A stretch of DNA of 64,000 bases, taken from assembly GCF_024139115.2 (NCBI RefSeq), contig NC_085141.1, positions 244,023,047-244,087,046 on the forward strand, in the 5' to 3' direction. The position numbers and the translations under genes are program-made. Source of the stretch: Armigeres subalbatus. Its lineage: Eukaryota > Arthropoda > Insecta > Diptera > Culicidae. The notes beneath the pieces were generated by a model, which did not search any database, was not told the DNA's origin, and was given only the letters and a program-made list of their open reading frames with translations. Shown here one piece after another: positions 43,636 through 55,112 of this stretch. Within the stretch, counting starts at the first letter, position 1, and each line of letters opens with the position of its first letter.

Positions 43636-43875
43636 GTCCATATTGGCACAGCATACAACATGGCTGGTCTAAAAATTTATTTGTAAATCAAAAGTTTGTT
43701 CTTATGACAAAGTTTTGATTTTCTGTTTATAAGTGGCCACTTAATATATTTGTTACATTTGGCTTGAAGGCCTTCAATGTGATTTTTAAAAGTTAATTTT
43801 TGATCTAGCAGAAGTCCTAAATATTTAGAATTCTGATAGTTTACCTGCAGTGAGCGATCTGATAAATAATTTTGG
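43636..43875. other. Short stretch between MITE and simple-repeat array
   Basis: AT-rich DNA; nothing recognised. Confidence 0.4.
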
Positions 43876-46663
43876 ATCAGTTTAATAGCTGGTTGGTTGT
43901 TTGCTCATTGTTTGTTGATTGCTTCATTGTTTGTTGGTTGATTGATTGGTTGCTTGATTGGTTGGTTGGTTGATAGAATGATTAATTGGTTGGTTGCTGC
44001 TTGATTTGTTAGTTGGTAGAACTGTTGAATGGTTGGTTGCTTCACAGTTGGTTGGTTGCTTGATTGGTTGGTTATTTGGTTGATTGGTTGTTTGACTGGT
44101 TGATTGATTGGTTGGTCGGCTGGTTAGTTGATTAGTTGTTTTGTTGGTTGCTTGAATGGCTGATTGTTGGGTTGCTTGATTGGTTGATTGGTAGCTTGCT
44201 GGAATGGTTGATTAGTTAATTATTCAGTTGATTGATTGCTTGATTGGTTGGTTGATTAATTGATTGCCTAATTAGTTAGTTGGTTGATTGTTGGTCGGTT
44301 GTTTGATGGGTTGATTAGTTGTTTTGTTGATTGCTTGATTGGTAAATTAGTTGGTTGGTTGCTTGATTTGTTAGTTGGTAGAATGATTGATTGATTGGTT
44401 GGTTGCTGCTTGATTTGTTAGTTGGTAGAACTGTTGAATGGTTGATAGTTGGTTGGTTGCCTGACTGGTTGATTGATTGTTGGTCGGCTGGTTAGTTGAT
44501 TAGTTGTTTTGTTATTTGGTTGATTGGTTGGTTATTTGATTGATAGGTTGCTTGACTGGTTGGTTGATTGGTTACTTGATTAGTTGGTCGGCTGGTTAGT
44601 TGATTAGTTGTTTTGTTGGTTGCTTGGATGGCTAATTGGTTGGTTGCTTGATTGATTGATTAGTTGGTTGGTTGCTTGATTATTGGTTGGTTGGTTGATT
44701 GGTAGCATGCTTGAATGGATGGTCGTTTGATTGATTAGTAATTTGGTTTATGGGTTGCTGCTCGATTTGTTAGTTTGTAGAATGGTTGGTTGCTTGATTG
44801 CTTGGTTGATTGGTAGCTTGCATTAATTGTTGGTTGCTTGATTGTTGGTTGGTTGCTTAACTGGTTGATTGGTTGATTGCTTGATTGGTTAGTCGGCTGG
44901 TTAGTTGATTAATTGTTTTGTTGGTTGCTTGGTTGATTGGTTAATAAGTTGATTGGTAGCTTGCTTGAATGGTTGGTTGTTTGATTAGTTAGTTGATTGA
45001 TTCGTTGGTTATTTGGTTAGTTGGTTGCTGCTTGATTTGTTAGTTGGAAGAATGGTTGATTGGTTGGTTTCTTTTTTGTTTATTGATTACTTGATTGGTT
45101 GGTAATTTGGTTGATTGGTTGCTTGACTGATTGATTGATTGGTTGGTCGGCTCGTTAGTTTATATGTTGTTTTGTTGGTTGCTTGAATGGTTGATTAGTT
45201 GGTTGGTTGAATGATTGGTTGGTTGATTGGTAGCTTGCTTGAATGGTGGGTTGCTTGATTGTTTTGTAGTTTGCTTGAATGGTTGGTTATTTGATTGATT
45301 GTTGCTTGATTTGTTAGATGGTAGAATAATTGATTGGTTGGTTGATTGCTTGCTTGATTGGTTGGTCAGCTGGTTGGTTGACATGTTGTTTTGTTGGTTG
45401 TTTGTTTGGTTGATTAGTCGATTCGTTGCTTGATTGATTGGTAGCCTACTTGAATGGCTGATTGCTGGATTAGTTGGTTGGTTATTTGGTTGATGGGTTG
45501 CTTTACCGTTTGATTGAATGGTTGGTCGGCTGGTTGGTTGATTAGTTGTTTTGTTGGTTTCTTGATTGGTTGATTAGTTGATTGATTGATTGATTAGTTG
45601 ATTGGTTGAATGCTGCTTGATTTGTTAGTAGGTAGAATTGTTGATTAGTTAGTTCCTTGATAGTTGGTTGTTTGGTTGCTTCATTGTTTGTTGGTTGATT
45701 GATTGGTTATTTAGTTGAATGGTTGCATGATTGGTTGGTTGATTGATTGTTGGTTGGTAGAATGATTAATTGGTTGGTTGCTGCTTGATTTGTTAGTTGG
45801 TAGAACTGTAGAATGGTTGGTTGGTTGCTTGATTGGTTGTTTGACTGGTTGATTGATTGGTTGGTCGGCTGGTTAGTTGATTAGTTGTTTTGTTGGTTGC
45901 TTAAATGGCTGATTAGTTGGTTGCTTGATTGGTTGGTTGCTGGAATCGTTGACTAGTTAATTATTCAGTTGATTGGTTGCTTGAATGGTTGATTGGTTGG
46001 TTGCTTATTTGGTTGATTAGCTTGTTGGTTGATAAGTTAGTTGGTTGATTGGTAGCTTGCTTAATTGGTTGGTTGCTGGATTAGTTGATTGATTGGTGGT
46101 TGGTTACTTATTTGGTTGATTGGTTGCTTTACTTGATTGATTGGTTGTGGTTATTTAGTTGATTGGTTGGTCGTTTCGTTAATTGGTAAGTTGTTTAGTT
46201 AATTGGTTAATTAGTTGGTTGGTTGCTTGATTGGTAGCTTACTTGATTGGTTGGTTGCTGCTTGATTTGTCAGTTGGAAGTATGGTTGATTGATTGGTTG
46301 CTTGATTGTTGGTTGGTTACTTCATTGTTGGTTGGTTGGTTGACTGGTTGATTGGTTGGTTGCTTGTTGGTTAGTAGGCTGGTTAGTTGATTAGTTGTTT
46401 TGTTGATTGCTTGGTTGATTGGTTAATAAGTTGATTGCTAGGTTGCTTGATTGGTTAGTTATTTGGTTTGGTTTGTTGGTTGATTGATTGATTGATTGAT
46501 TGGTAATTTGGTTGATTGGTTGCTTGACTGGTTGATTATTTGGTTGCTTGATTGGCTGAACGGCTGGTTAGTTGATATGTTGTTTTATTGGTTGCTTGGT
46601 TGGTTGATTAGTTGATTCGTTGCTTGATTGATTGGTAGCTTGCTTGAATGGCTGATTGCTGGA
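43876..46663 (+). repeat. Tetranucleotide-based array, left arm (TTGG/TTGA orientation)
   Basis: The sequence is almost entirely built from TTGN steps (TTGGTTGATTGGTTGCTTGA and similar). It has higher-order blocks, for example TTGATTTGTTAGTTGGTAGAA and GTCGGCTGGTTAGTTGATTA, which recur every few hundred bases. It has no coding meaning; the short Asn/Gln/Ser/Thr-rich frames on the minus strand are artefacts. Confidence 0.92.
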
Positions 46664-48384
46664 TTAGCCAATCAAGCAACCAATCAACTAAATAACCAAC
46701 CAAGCAACCAACAAACAATGAAGCAACCAATTAAGCAACCAGCCAACTATCAAGGAACCAACTAATCAACAGTTCTACCAACTAACAAATCAAGCAACAA
46801 ACAACCAATCAACCAATCAAGAAACCAAAAAAACAACTAATCAACCAATCAGCCGACTAACCATTCAACCAACCGGTAAAGCAACCCATCAACCAAATAA
46901 CCAACCAATTAAGCTACCAACCAACCAATCCAGCAATCAGCCATTCAAGCAAGCTACCAATCAATCAAGCAACGAATCAACTAATCAACCAACCAAGCAA
47001 CCAACAAACCAACATATCAACTAACCAGCCAACCAGCCAATCAACCAGTCAAGCAATTAATCAACCAAATTACCAACCAATTAATAAATCAACCAACAAT
47101 GAAGCAACCAACCAATCAACCATTCTACCAACTAACAAATCAAGCAGCAAACAACCAACCTATCAACCAAATAACTAACCAATCAATCAACTAACCAATC
47201 AAACAATCAACAAAACAACTAATCAACTAACTAGCTTACTAACCAACAAGCAACCAACCAATCAACCAGTCAAGCAACCAACCAACAATTAAGCAACCAA
47301 CCATTCAAGCAAGCTACCAATCAACCAAGCAATCAAGCAACCAACCAGCCAATCAACCAATCAAGCAACCAACCAATAACCAATCAAACAACCAATCAAC
47401 TAAATAACCAACCAATCCAGCAATCAACTTATTAACCAATCAACCAAGCAGCCAACAAAACAACTAATCAACTAACCAGCCTACTAACCAATCAATCAAC
47501 CTGCCAAGCAACCAACCAATCAACCATACTACCAAATAACAAATCAAGCTGCAATCAACCAAATAATCAACCAAGCAATCAAGCAACCAACCAACCAATC
47601 AAGCAAGCAACCAACCAATCAAGCAACTAACCAACTAATTAACCAATCAACTAAACAACTTATCAATTAACGAGACGAGCAACCAATCAACTAAATAACT
47701 ACAACCAATCAATCAAGTGAAGCAACCAATCAACCAAATAAGTAACCAACCATCAATCAATCAACTAATCCAGCAACCAACCAATCAAGCAAGCTACCAA
47801 TCAACCAACTAAGTAATTAACCAATCAACCAACAAGCTAATCAATCAAATAAGCAACCAACCAATCAACCATTCAAGCAACCAACAAAACAACTAACAAG
47901 CCGACCAACCAATCAATCAATCAGTCAAGCAACCAATCAACCAAATAACCTTCCAATCAATCAATTAAGCAACTAATCAACCAATTAAGCAAATAACCAT
48001 TCAACCAACTAACAAATCAAGCAAGCAACCAACCAACCAGTCAACCAATCAAGCAACCGAATAACCAACCAATCAATCAACTAACAAATCAAGCAACCAA
48101 CAAGCTAATCAACCAAATAAGCAACCAACCAATCAACCATTCAAGCAACCAACAAAACAATTAATAAACTAGCCAGCCGACCAACCATTCAATCAACCAA
48201 TAAAGCAAACAATCAACCAATTAAGCAACCAACCAACTAATCCAGCAATCAGCCATTCAGGCAAGCTACTAACCAAGCAATCAAGCAACCAACCAACTAA
48301 TCATCAACCAAGCAACCATTGAAGCAGTCAACAAAACAACATATGAACTAACCAGCCGACCTACCATTCAATCAACCAGTCAAG

Positions 48385-48655
48385 CCAGGCCTATGCTAAG
48401 AGCTCATGTTTAGCGTAGCCAACACCAACGCCGAGCAACGGTCAAATCTAAAAAAGCTTAACATCATAAAACATCCAAATTCAGCTTTCTTCAATATGCA
48501 ACTTTAATCGGGAATATTCATTAAATATGACTAATGAGTTTAATTGATTCAAAACTTATCTACATGATCAATTTTGATTTTACTTATATGGAGAACAACA
48601 ATTTGTCTTTTATTTCACCGTGAAAAGCTTGAGCAGAATTTAAAAATAAATCCTA
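48385..48655. other. Unrelated insert in the right arm
   Basis: About 270 bp of ordinary AT-rich sequence (from AGGCCTATGCTAAGAGC to AAAAATAAATCC) breaks the array. No gene, no inverted ends that I can see. Confidence 0.55.
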
Positions 48656-49083
48656 ATCAAGCAACCAACCATTCAAGTAAGGTACCAATCAACTTATTAA
48701 CTAATCAACCAAGCAACCAACAAAACAAATAATCAACTAACCAGCCGACTAACCAATCAATCAGCCTGTCAAGCAACCAACCAATCAACCATGCCATACT
48801 ACCAACTTACAAATCAAGCAGCAGCCAACCAAATAATCAACCAAACAATCAAGTAACCAACCAGTCAAACAAGCTATCAATCTACCAAGCAATCAAGCAA
48901 CCAACCAACTAATCAACCAATCAAGCAATCAACAAAACAACTTATCAACTAACCAGCCGACCAACTAATCAACCAATCAACTAAGTAACCACAACCAATC
49001 AATCAACCAGTCAACCACTCAAGCAACCAGCCATTCAACCATTCAAGCAAGCTACCATACCAATCAATCAACCAAGCAACTTA

Positions 49084-49644
49084 GCTGAGTCGATTGATGT
49101 GTAACAATATGGATCTTCGGGCCTCTCAACAAAAGTTCGTTTTGAAGTGATCTTAAAATAGGTATGTATTCGTAATCATTACGGTAATTTATTACATATT
49201 TACGGTAGTGTGGGCAGCAATGCGAGTCACCAAGTCATGCAAATGTATCTCCGTAAATATAATCAATGAAAAATGAAAAATTGAGCGCATCTGGCGAATA
49301 TTGTTTCCATTAGCTGTTTCACTAATTTTCTGCTCTCGACGAGTTTCCGAATTTGGCGAGACAATATTCCCATTTTGCTTCTTTGGAGGATCTGAGCGCC
49401 GGCGTTCTCATAATCTTCTGCATCGGTAGTCGTAATAAAGCAAATGTTGTATTCCTGAACCCCTTTATTGGTTCCAACACAAGGCCGTCGGAGTATGCCA
49501 CCATATTTTTAGGTTTGCGACGATCAACGGCTGCTTCCGGTTTCTATTTATTATCGAATGACTAGGTAAAACCGTAACTGCTTTCAGACATTGAACTGAA
49601 ATTCCGTTCTTAGCAAACCATGAAACTTTGGTAATCAATACCTT
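49084..49644. other. Repeat-element tail plus unassigned sequence in the right arm
   Basis: 49084-49190 (GCTGAGTCGATTG, CGGGCCTCTC, GTGATCTTAAAATA) is related to 51741-51834 and, more distantly, to the inverted left end of the inserted element at 32820-32900. 49200-49640 is less repetitive. It has overlapping short frames on both strands (for instance 49322-49504 minus) without a domain I recognise. Confidence 0.5.
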
Positions 49645-49735
49645 CTTCTTCTTATTGGCATTGCACCCCACACTGGGACAGAGCCGCCTCGCAGCTTAAT
49701 GTTCATTAAGCACTTCCACAGTTATTAGTGAGCTA
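49645..49735 (-). repeat. 3' part of a tRNA-derived SINE, minus strand
   Basis: CTTCTTCTTATTGGCATTGC with CACTGGGACAGAGCCGCCTC and TTCATTAAGCACTTCCACAG is, to my recollection, the complement of the 3' half and AAG-type tail of the common Aedes SINE whose 5' half is at 50122 and 51835. This recollection was not checked against a database. Confidence 0.55.
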
Positions 49736-50121
49736 GCTACCAATCAACCAAGCAATCAATGAACCAACCAACTAATCAACCAATCAAAGAATCAATCAAT
49801 TCACCATTCAAGCAATCAATAAAACTACTAATCAACTACACAAGCAACCAAATAAGCAACTAACCTATCGAGCAACCAACCATTCAAGCCCACTTCCAAT
49901 CACTCAAGCAACCAATTAACCAATCAAGCAACTAATCAATCAACCAACCCATCAATTAAGCAACCATCCAATCAATCAAGCAACAAACCAATCAACCAAC
50001 CAATCAATCATTTAGGCAAGCTACCAAAGAACTAACCAACCAATAAACCAATTAGGCAACCAACCTACCAAGCAACTACCAATCAAGTAACCAACCATTC
50101 AGCCAACTAACAAATCGAGCA

Positions 50122-50250
50122 GGGGCCCTCCTTAGCCGTGCGGTAGGAGGCGCGGCTACAAAGCAAGACCATGCTGAGGGTGGCTGGGTTCAATTCCCGG
50201 TGCCAGTCTAGGCAATTTTCGGATTGGGAATTGTCTCGACTTCCACTTCC
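50122..50250 (+). repeat. tRNA-derived SINE, 5' half
   Basis: It starts GGGCCCTCCTTAGCCGTGCGG (box A TAGCCGTGCGG) and has box B GGTTCAATTCC about 60 bp on, then GTGCCAGTCTAGGCAATTTT. It probably belongs to the Feilai-like SINEs of Aedes (name not verified). It lies inside the simple-repeat array. Confidence 0.75.
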
Positions 50251-51740
50251 CACTTCCAATCAATCAAGCAAACAATTAACCAATCAAGCAACTAATCAAT
50301 CTACCAACCCCCCAACTAAGCAACCAACAAATCAATCAAGTAACAAACCAATCAAGCAAGCAAGCAAGATACCAGTGAACTAATCAACCAATAAACCAAT
50401 CAAGCAACCAACCATTCAAGCAAGTTACCAATCAAGCAACCAATCAATAAAGTAACCAATTATCCAATCAAGCAACTAATTAACCAGCAAATCAACCAAA
50501 CAACAAACGAATCAAGTAACCAACTAATCAATCAAACAAACAATCATTCTAACCCACTTCCAATTAATCATGCAACCATTAACCAATCTACCAATCAACC
50601 AATCAACCATTCAAGCAAGCTACCAATCAACTTCCAACCAATCAAGCAATTAAACATTTAACCAACTAACAAATCAACTAATCAATCAATCAACCAACCA
50701 ACTAATCAACCAATCAAGCAACCAAAAACAAATAATCAACTAACCAGCAGACCAAAAAATCAAGCAACCAATAAATCAACTATTTGAGCAAGCTACCAAT
50801 TAATTAAGCAACCAATAAACCAATTAGGCGTTCAAGCGAGCTACCAACCAACCAACAAATCAAGCAACCAACCACTCAATTATTCAACCATTCAAACAAC
50901 CTACCAATCAACTAATTGGCCAATCAAGCAACCTACCAATCCACCAGCCTATCAACCAACCTATGAAGCAACAAACTAATCAAACAACCTACCAATCAAT
51001 CAAGTAACCCAATCAACTTTTCAAGCAACCAACATAAAAACCATTCAAGCAACCAACAAAACAATCAATCAACCATTCAAGCAAGCTACCAATAAACTAA
51101 ATTAGGCAACCATCCTATCAAGCATCTTACGAATCAACCAAGCAACCAATCATTCAACCATTCAAGCAAGCTACCAATCAATTAAAAATTAATCAAGCAA
51201 CCAATTAACCTATCAAGCAACTAACCAACCAATTAGGCAACCAACCAATCAAACAACTAACCAATCAAGCAACTAACCAACCAATTAGGCAACCAACCAA
51301 TCAAACAACTAACCAATCAAGCAAAAAATCATTCAAGACCACTTCCAATCAATCAAGCAACCATTAACCAATCAAGCAACTAACGAATCAAACAAGCTAT
51401 CAATCAACCAACTAACTTATCAAGCAAATAATCATTTCACCAACTAACAAATCAATCAATCAACCAACCAATTAACCAATCAACCATTCAAGCAACCAAC
51501 AAAACAACTAATCAACTAACAAGCCGACCAACCAAATAACCCACCAATTAAGCAACCAACTAATCAAGCAGCCAACCCATTAATTAACTAACAAATCAAG
51601 CAACCAACCAGTCAACCAATCAAGGAACTCACCATTCTACCATTCAAGCAAGCTACGATCAATCAAGCAACCAACCAACTAATAAAGCAATCAAGCAACT
51701 TAGTAATCAATTAGGCAACAAACCAATCAATTAATTTATC

Positions 51741-51834
51741 GAGCTGAGTCGATTGATGTATTATGTGGATTTCCGGATATCCTATTAAAAGTTCATTTTT
51801 AAGTGATCTTAAGATATGTATTCGTAATAATTAA
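51741..51834. repeat. Second copy of the GAGCTGAGTCGATTG tail at the array edge
   Basis: GAGCTGAGTCGATTGATGTA, AAAAGTTCATTTTTAAGTGA and TATGTATTCGTAAT match 49084-49190. It forms the right boundary of the array before the SINE. Confidence 0.65.
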
Positions 51835-51921
51835 GGGCCCTCCTTAGCCGTGCGGTAAGACTCGCGGCTACAAAGCAAGACCATGCTGAGGGTGGCTGGG
51901 TTCGACTTCCGGTGCCGGTCC
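51835..51921 (+). repeat. tRNA-derived SINE, 5' fragment
   Basis: Same family as 50122: GGGCCCTCCTTAGCCGTGCG, CGCGGCTACAAAGCAAGACC, GGGTGGCTGGGTTCGA. Box B is altered to GGTTCGACTTCC. It breaks off after GTGCCGGTCC. Confidence 0.75.
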
Positions 51922-52291
51922 AAATATTTTATATTGTACGGGAAAACTTTCACAAATATGACCTGAACCTCCAAGCGGTCACTCCGCCGACAAAGGGATT
52001 ACGATCATCGTCGCCTTCTATCAGATTTGTGTGTTTTTCACCGAATTTGATTTGTAAAACATCTTCGTTAATAATTGTATACTTTTTCCGCCTCTTGGTT
52101 TGATTATTTCAAAGAAAATCCGAATACAGTAAAACGGTCCAGGTAAATCTGAGTAGACGAGCGTGATCGGGGAGCGATCCAAGCCGGAGGCAGCGTTACA
52201 AAACATGTTTCTTCCTAGCAATAGTCTGAATGAGTGTTCTATTCTTACCCATAAAAAAGAGAATGACACAATTCCGCAAAAGTAAAGATTC
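51922..52291. other. 3' flank of the piggyBac-finger gene
   Basis: Downstream side of the minus-strand gene below. No clear AATAAA on that strand within 200 bp. Frames on both strands are short shadows. Confidence 0.4.
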
Positions 52292-52883
52292 TCAACAAAT
52301 CGGAGATCCACTTTTGCGTACAATCCACCACACCATACACACAACCGCTTCCGCTGTCGTTGCTGGTGGGGCAGGGTTCTCCGCCGATTGGCGTTCGTGA
52401 TACTCCTGGAAGCAGGGCGCAATGCACAAGTTCGTCTGGCACTCGGGACAGTGGTACTTGGTTTTCCGTCGCAGTATCCTCCTTGTGTTCCAGCAGAAAT
52501 TGCAACCCAGCGCGGGACCCTCCCGTACCACCGGACAGTGGCTAGACCGTTGGCTGTCCAGGCCGGGTATTTCTTTCGATCGGCTGCTCATCTGTATGAG
52601 AAGATAGATCAATTCACTGTAAATATTGGCATTTAAGTACAAAACAGAGGTAAATTTTAATTCAGGAAATGTTACAACTTACCAAAGGAGATGAAGCAGA
52701 CCGCGACAATTCGTCGCCTTTTATGCGAATTGAACTCAAGTCGGCAAGTAGCACTGCGGCGGTGGAGCTGGTGGTGCTGGTCGTGGTGATCGTTGTGATA
52801 GGAGCACTAGCACCTCCGGTGCGTGTACCGGCAACCTCACTTCCCGATAAATGGTGCTGGTGCTGCTGTTGGAGCGATTCCAT
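52292..52883 (-). CDS. Small two-exon protein with a piggyBac-type C-terminal cysteine domain
   Basis: Exon 1 is 52883-52683 and exon 2 is 52591-52292, separated by a 91-bp intron with GTAAGT donor and CTCATACAG acceptor, phase 0. The spliced product has 166 residues. Residues 1-67 are low complexity (Gln/His then Thr/Ser-rich). Residues about 95-135 read GCNFCW, TKYHCPECQTNLC and PCFQEYHER, the cysteine/histidine finger found at the C-terminus of piggyBac transposases, which binds DNA. The catalytic DDE domain is absent. An in-frame stop lies upstream of the ATG, at about 52930. It could be a domesticated DNA-binding gene, or the last exons of a decayed transposon that happen to be open. Several overlapping frames on both strands are shadows. 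Confidence 0.55.
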
Positions 52884-52931
52884 ATCGGAAACGAGAACAA
52901 CCGTTGGACTCGATGTGCGATCGGTTTTCAG

Positions 52932-53019
52932 ATGAAAACAAAAATGAAAATGACAACTGTTGTCAATCTGACGTGCACGTCAGTTTGACAACAGTTGTCA
53001 TTTTCATTTTTGTTTTCAT
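52932..53019. repeat. 88-bp near-perfect palindrome
   Basis: The two 44-bp arms match with a single mismatched pair and no spacer; the centre is ACGTG|CACGT at 52975/52976. It includes TGACAACTGTTGTCA-type inner symmetry. It lies 49 bp upstream of the start codon of the small minus-strand gene. A small foldback transposon is one explanation. Confidence 0.85.
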
Positions 53020-53149
53020 GGTTCGAATTGAGGGGCTTCTCAATGGTCGAGTGATTGTAATAATTGTAATCCGTCACTCCCCAGGGGTATATAGTGGTGC
53101 CCGGAAAAATGGCCACCCCTCCGTCTATGTATTCGTCAATGCTTAGACT

Positions 53150-53250
53150 GTCGGTGAAGATGAAAAAGTGGTCAGGAGCTAGGGATGCGATTTGCTCGAG
53201 TGAATAGTGTATAGCTGCTAGCTTAGCAGTTAATCTTAAGGTGGGGAGCA
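53150..53250 (-). pseudogene. LINE RNase H fragment
   Basis: The minus strand reads TAKLAAIHYSLEQIASLAPD followed by HFFIFTDSLS, the start of a LINE RNase H domain (compare the remnant at 41875-41454). Similarity ends after TDSLS. Confidence 0.65.
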
Positions 53251-54049
53251 CTACACACCGTATTATTTTTCCTATCTTTTGTCTCTTTCTAGCATTATCA
53301 CCTCGTAACTTTGGATCGGCGTATTTCGGTTCTCAGTTGTTTGATGTAGCTGTAAATGTATCAGCATGTACATAGATTGCGAGTAAGCACGCGCCGATGA
53401 TACATTTTCAAAATCATGGTGGTTTTACTTGACGACGATGGCGAGCGCTCGCAGCTGCAGATGAGTTGGTTGTCGACGGCGACTTGGTAGGAAGATGGCG
53501 GTTTTGTCGCTGTATCGGAAGGTCTGGTAGCTTTGGCAGAGATGGCGGTTTGGTGGTTTGATTGGCTCAGGGCAATTGCGGGATCACGGGTTACCTTGAT
53601 CGGTCGAGATGGCGGCTTGCCACTCACTGGGATGCTATCAATCGTAGCTTCGGCGCACCCTTCGTTAACGCAATCGACGGACCTCGAACGAGACCGTATT
53701 GGCCACGTCGAGAAGGGTTCTCTTCAGCGGAAAGGTGCCGGAATTGTCCTTGGTGATTAGACCGAGCTCCAACGCGGACGTTGACTCGGTCGATCGTGCT
53801 GCGCTTATCTAGCAGATTACGCAATCGAACAAAAGGTCCTGAGGACCAAAATGGTTTTAAACTTCTGCCTCAGAGCTGATTGGGATTTATACAAAAACGT
53901 ATACCTATCCAGCTTTCCACGTTAGCCATAATGGCGGCTGCTATAAATAAATCTGACAGTAACTGCTTCCGACGCCGAACTGTTTCCGACGCTGAACTTT
54001 TTCCGATGGTGGTCGTATGCGTATCTTAGCAACTGTTTTCGCTTTGTTT
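53251..54049. other. G-rich to AT-rich stretch, no gene recognised
   Basis: 53420-53620 has repeated GATGGCGGTTT words (53495, 53543, 53610), suggesting an old short repeat. Frames on both strands are short. 53960-54010 has three CCGACGC(C/T)GAACT-like words. Nothing else can be supported. Confidence 0.4.
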
Positions 54050-54053
54050 ATTT

Positions 54054-54805
54054 CTCGGGTACTTATTCAAAAGGACGTAGGGTAAAATGCCCAATAGTGG
54101 ACCCCCTAGTAGCGAAATTTTGCTCTTCCGGGCATAATGAGTGGAAATTTGCAAAATATTAATTTTGCGTGATATCTAATATCAAGCTCTGCATCTCCTC
54201 TTCACGATACATACATAGAACACTCAAATACTCGACGTTATTCTTCGAAATTAACATTTTAAAGTCGGACTGAATTTGCCCTATAGTAGACCCCCTGGGG
54301 GTCCATAATAGGAAATTGCTTCCCTATAGTCGACACTTCATTTGATTTTCATGTTTCGTTTCGGGACGTTCTTCTTCCCTATTATGGACCCCCCAAAATA
54401 TTCCTATAATGGACACTCTCGTGTTTATTTTTTATAGAATTGTAAAAAATCATTTAATTTTACTTTCCAAAGCATTTTCAATGCATGTAATCAAATCATA
54501 GGACTGTAAGGTAGGTTCTCCCGATGGAATTTCATAGCAAAATGTTTCCATTGTGCTGTAATAATGAAAAAATGGCTGGAGGGTCCACTATTGGTTGAGG
54601 GTCCACTATTGGGCACTTTACCCTATATGATTTTGTAAACAAAGATTCAAACGTCGATTTGTCCAATCTGAATGACAAGTTAGGGGAAGCCTTCGGCTAC
54701 CTGTTGGTGGTGTTGCTTTGCGTGGGAGTGACATTAGATTGGGCAAATCGAAGTTTGAATCTTTGTTTACAAAATCACATACGTCCTTTTGAATAAGTAC
54801 CCGAG
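54054..54805. mobile_element. CTCGGG-type foldback MITE, copy 1, with nested MITE
   Basis: Inverted ends start CTCGGGTACTTATTCAAAAG. The 4-bp direct repeat ATTT flanks it (54050-54053 and 54806-54809). Without the nested 54080-54623 element it is about 206 bp. Other copies are at 59740 and 61397. Confidence 0.85.
54080..54623. mobile_element. 544-bp TA-flanked MITE nested in the CTCGGG element
   Basis: It is flanked by TA (54078-54079 and 54624-54625), and the other CTCGGG copies show the empty site GGACGTATG. Ends are GGGTAAAATGCCCAATAGTG and its imperfect complement. The motif CCTATARTGGAC or CCACTATTGG recurs inside about seven times (54090, 54283, 54300, 54325, 54380, 54405, 54575-54610). 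Non-coding. Confidence 0.88.
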
Positions 54806-55112
54806 ATTTAATGTTACTTGAGCAGGCATAAATGGAGTATTGCGCTGTTCCCACCAAATCGAACTGCACAGTTTGAAAACGTGACAGAACAAAAGTGTGA
54901 TCAAAAGTGTGACGCTTTGATCTGCCAGAATTTTGACATCGAGAACTGTCAAAATCAAACAGCTGCTGGTTGATGGTCTGGTTCATCTCTGTTGTTTATT
55001 TATAAATATTTTTCATCGGTTGTGATTTTCAATTCTGTTTTCAGTTCCCCGTATTATAAAAAAATATATATAAATATTATATTACAAGTTGAAATCCTCT
55101 TTCGACACCGAA

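Larger units (their letters stand above)
46664..51740 (-). repeat. Tetranucleotide-based array, right arm (CCAA/TCAA orientation)
   Basis: At about 46663 the same repeat continues as its reverse complement (CCAATCAAGCAACCAATCAA). The arms are related at higher order: 46926-47020 is close to the reverse complement of 46570-46660, block by block. The right arm is interrupted by unrelated DNA at 48385-48655 and 49084-49735, and by a SINE at 50122. Confidence 0.92.

Noticed and set aside
49322..49671. Overlapping frames on both strands inside the array interruption
   Set aside because: No recognised domain in either; cannot be told from chance without homology searches.
43876..51740. CRISPR-like array, because of short repeated units
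   Set aside because: There are no constant repeats separated by unique spacers; it is continuous TTGN/NCAA simple sequence in a eukaryotic context.
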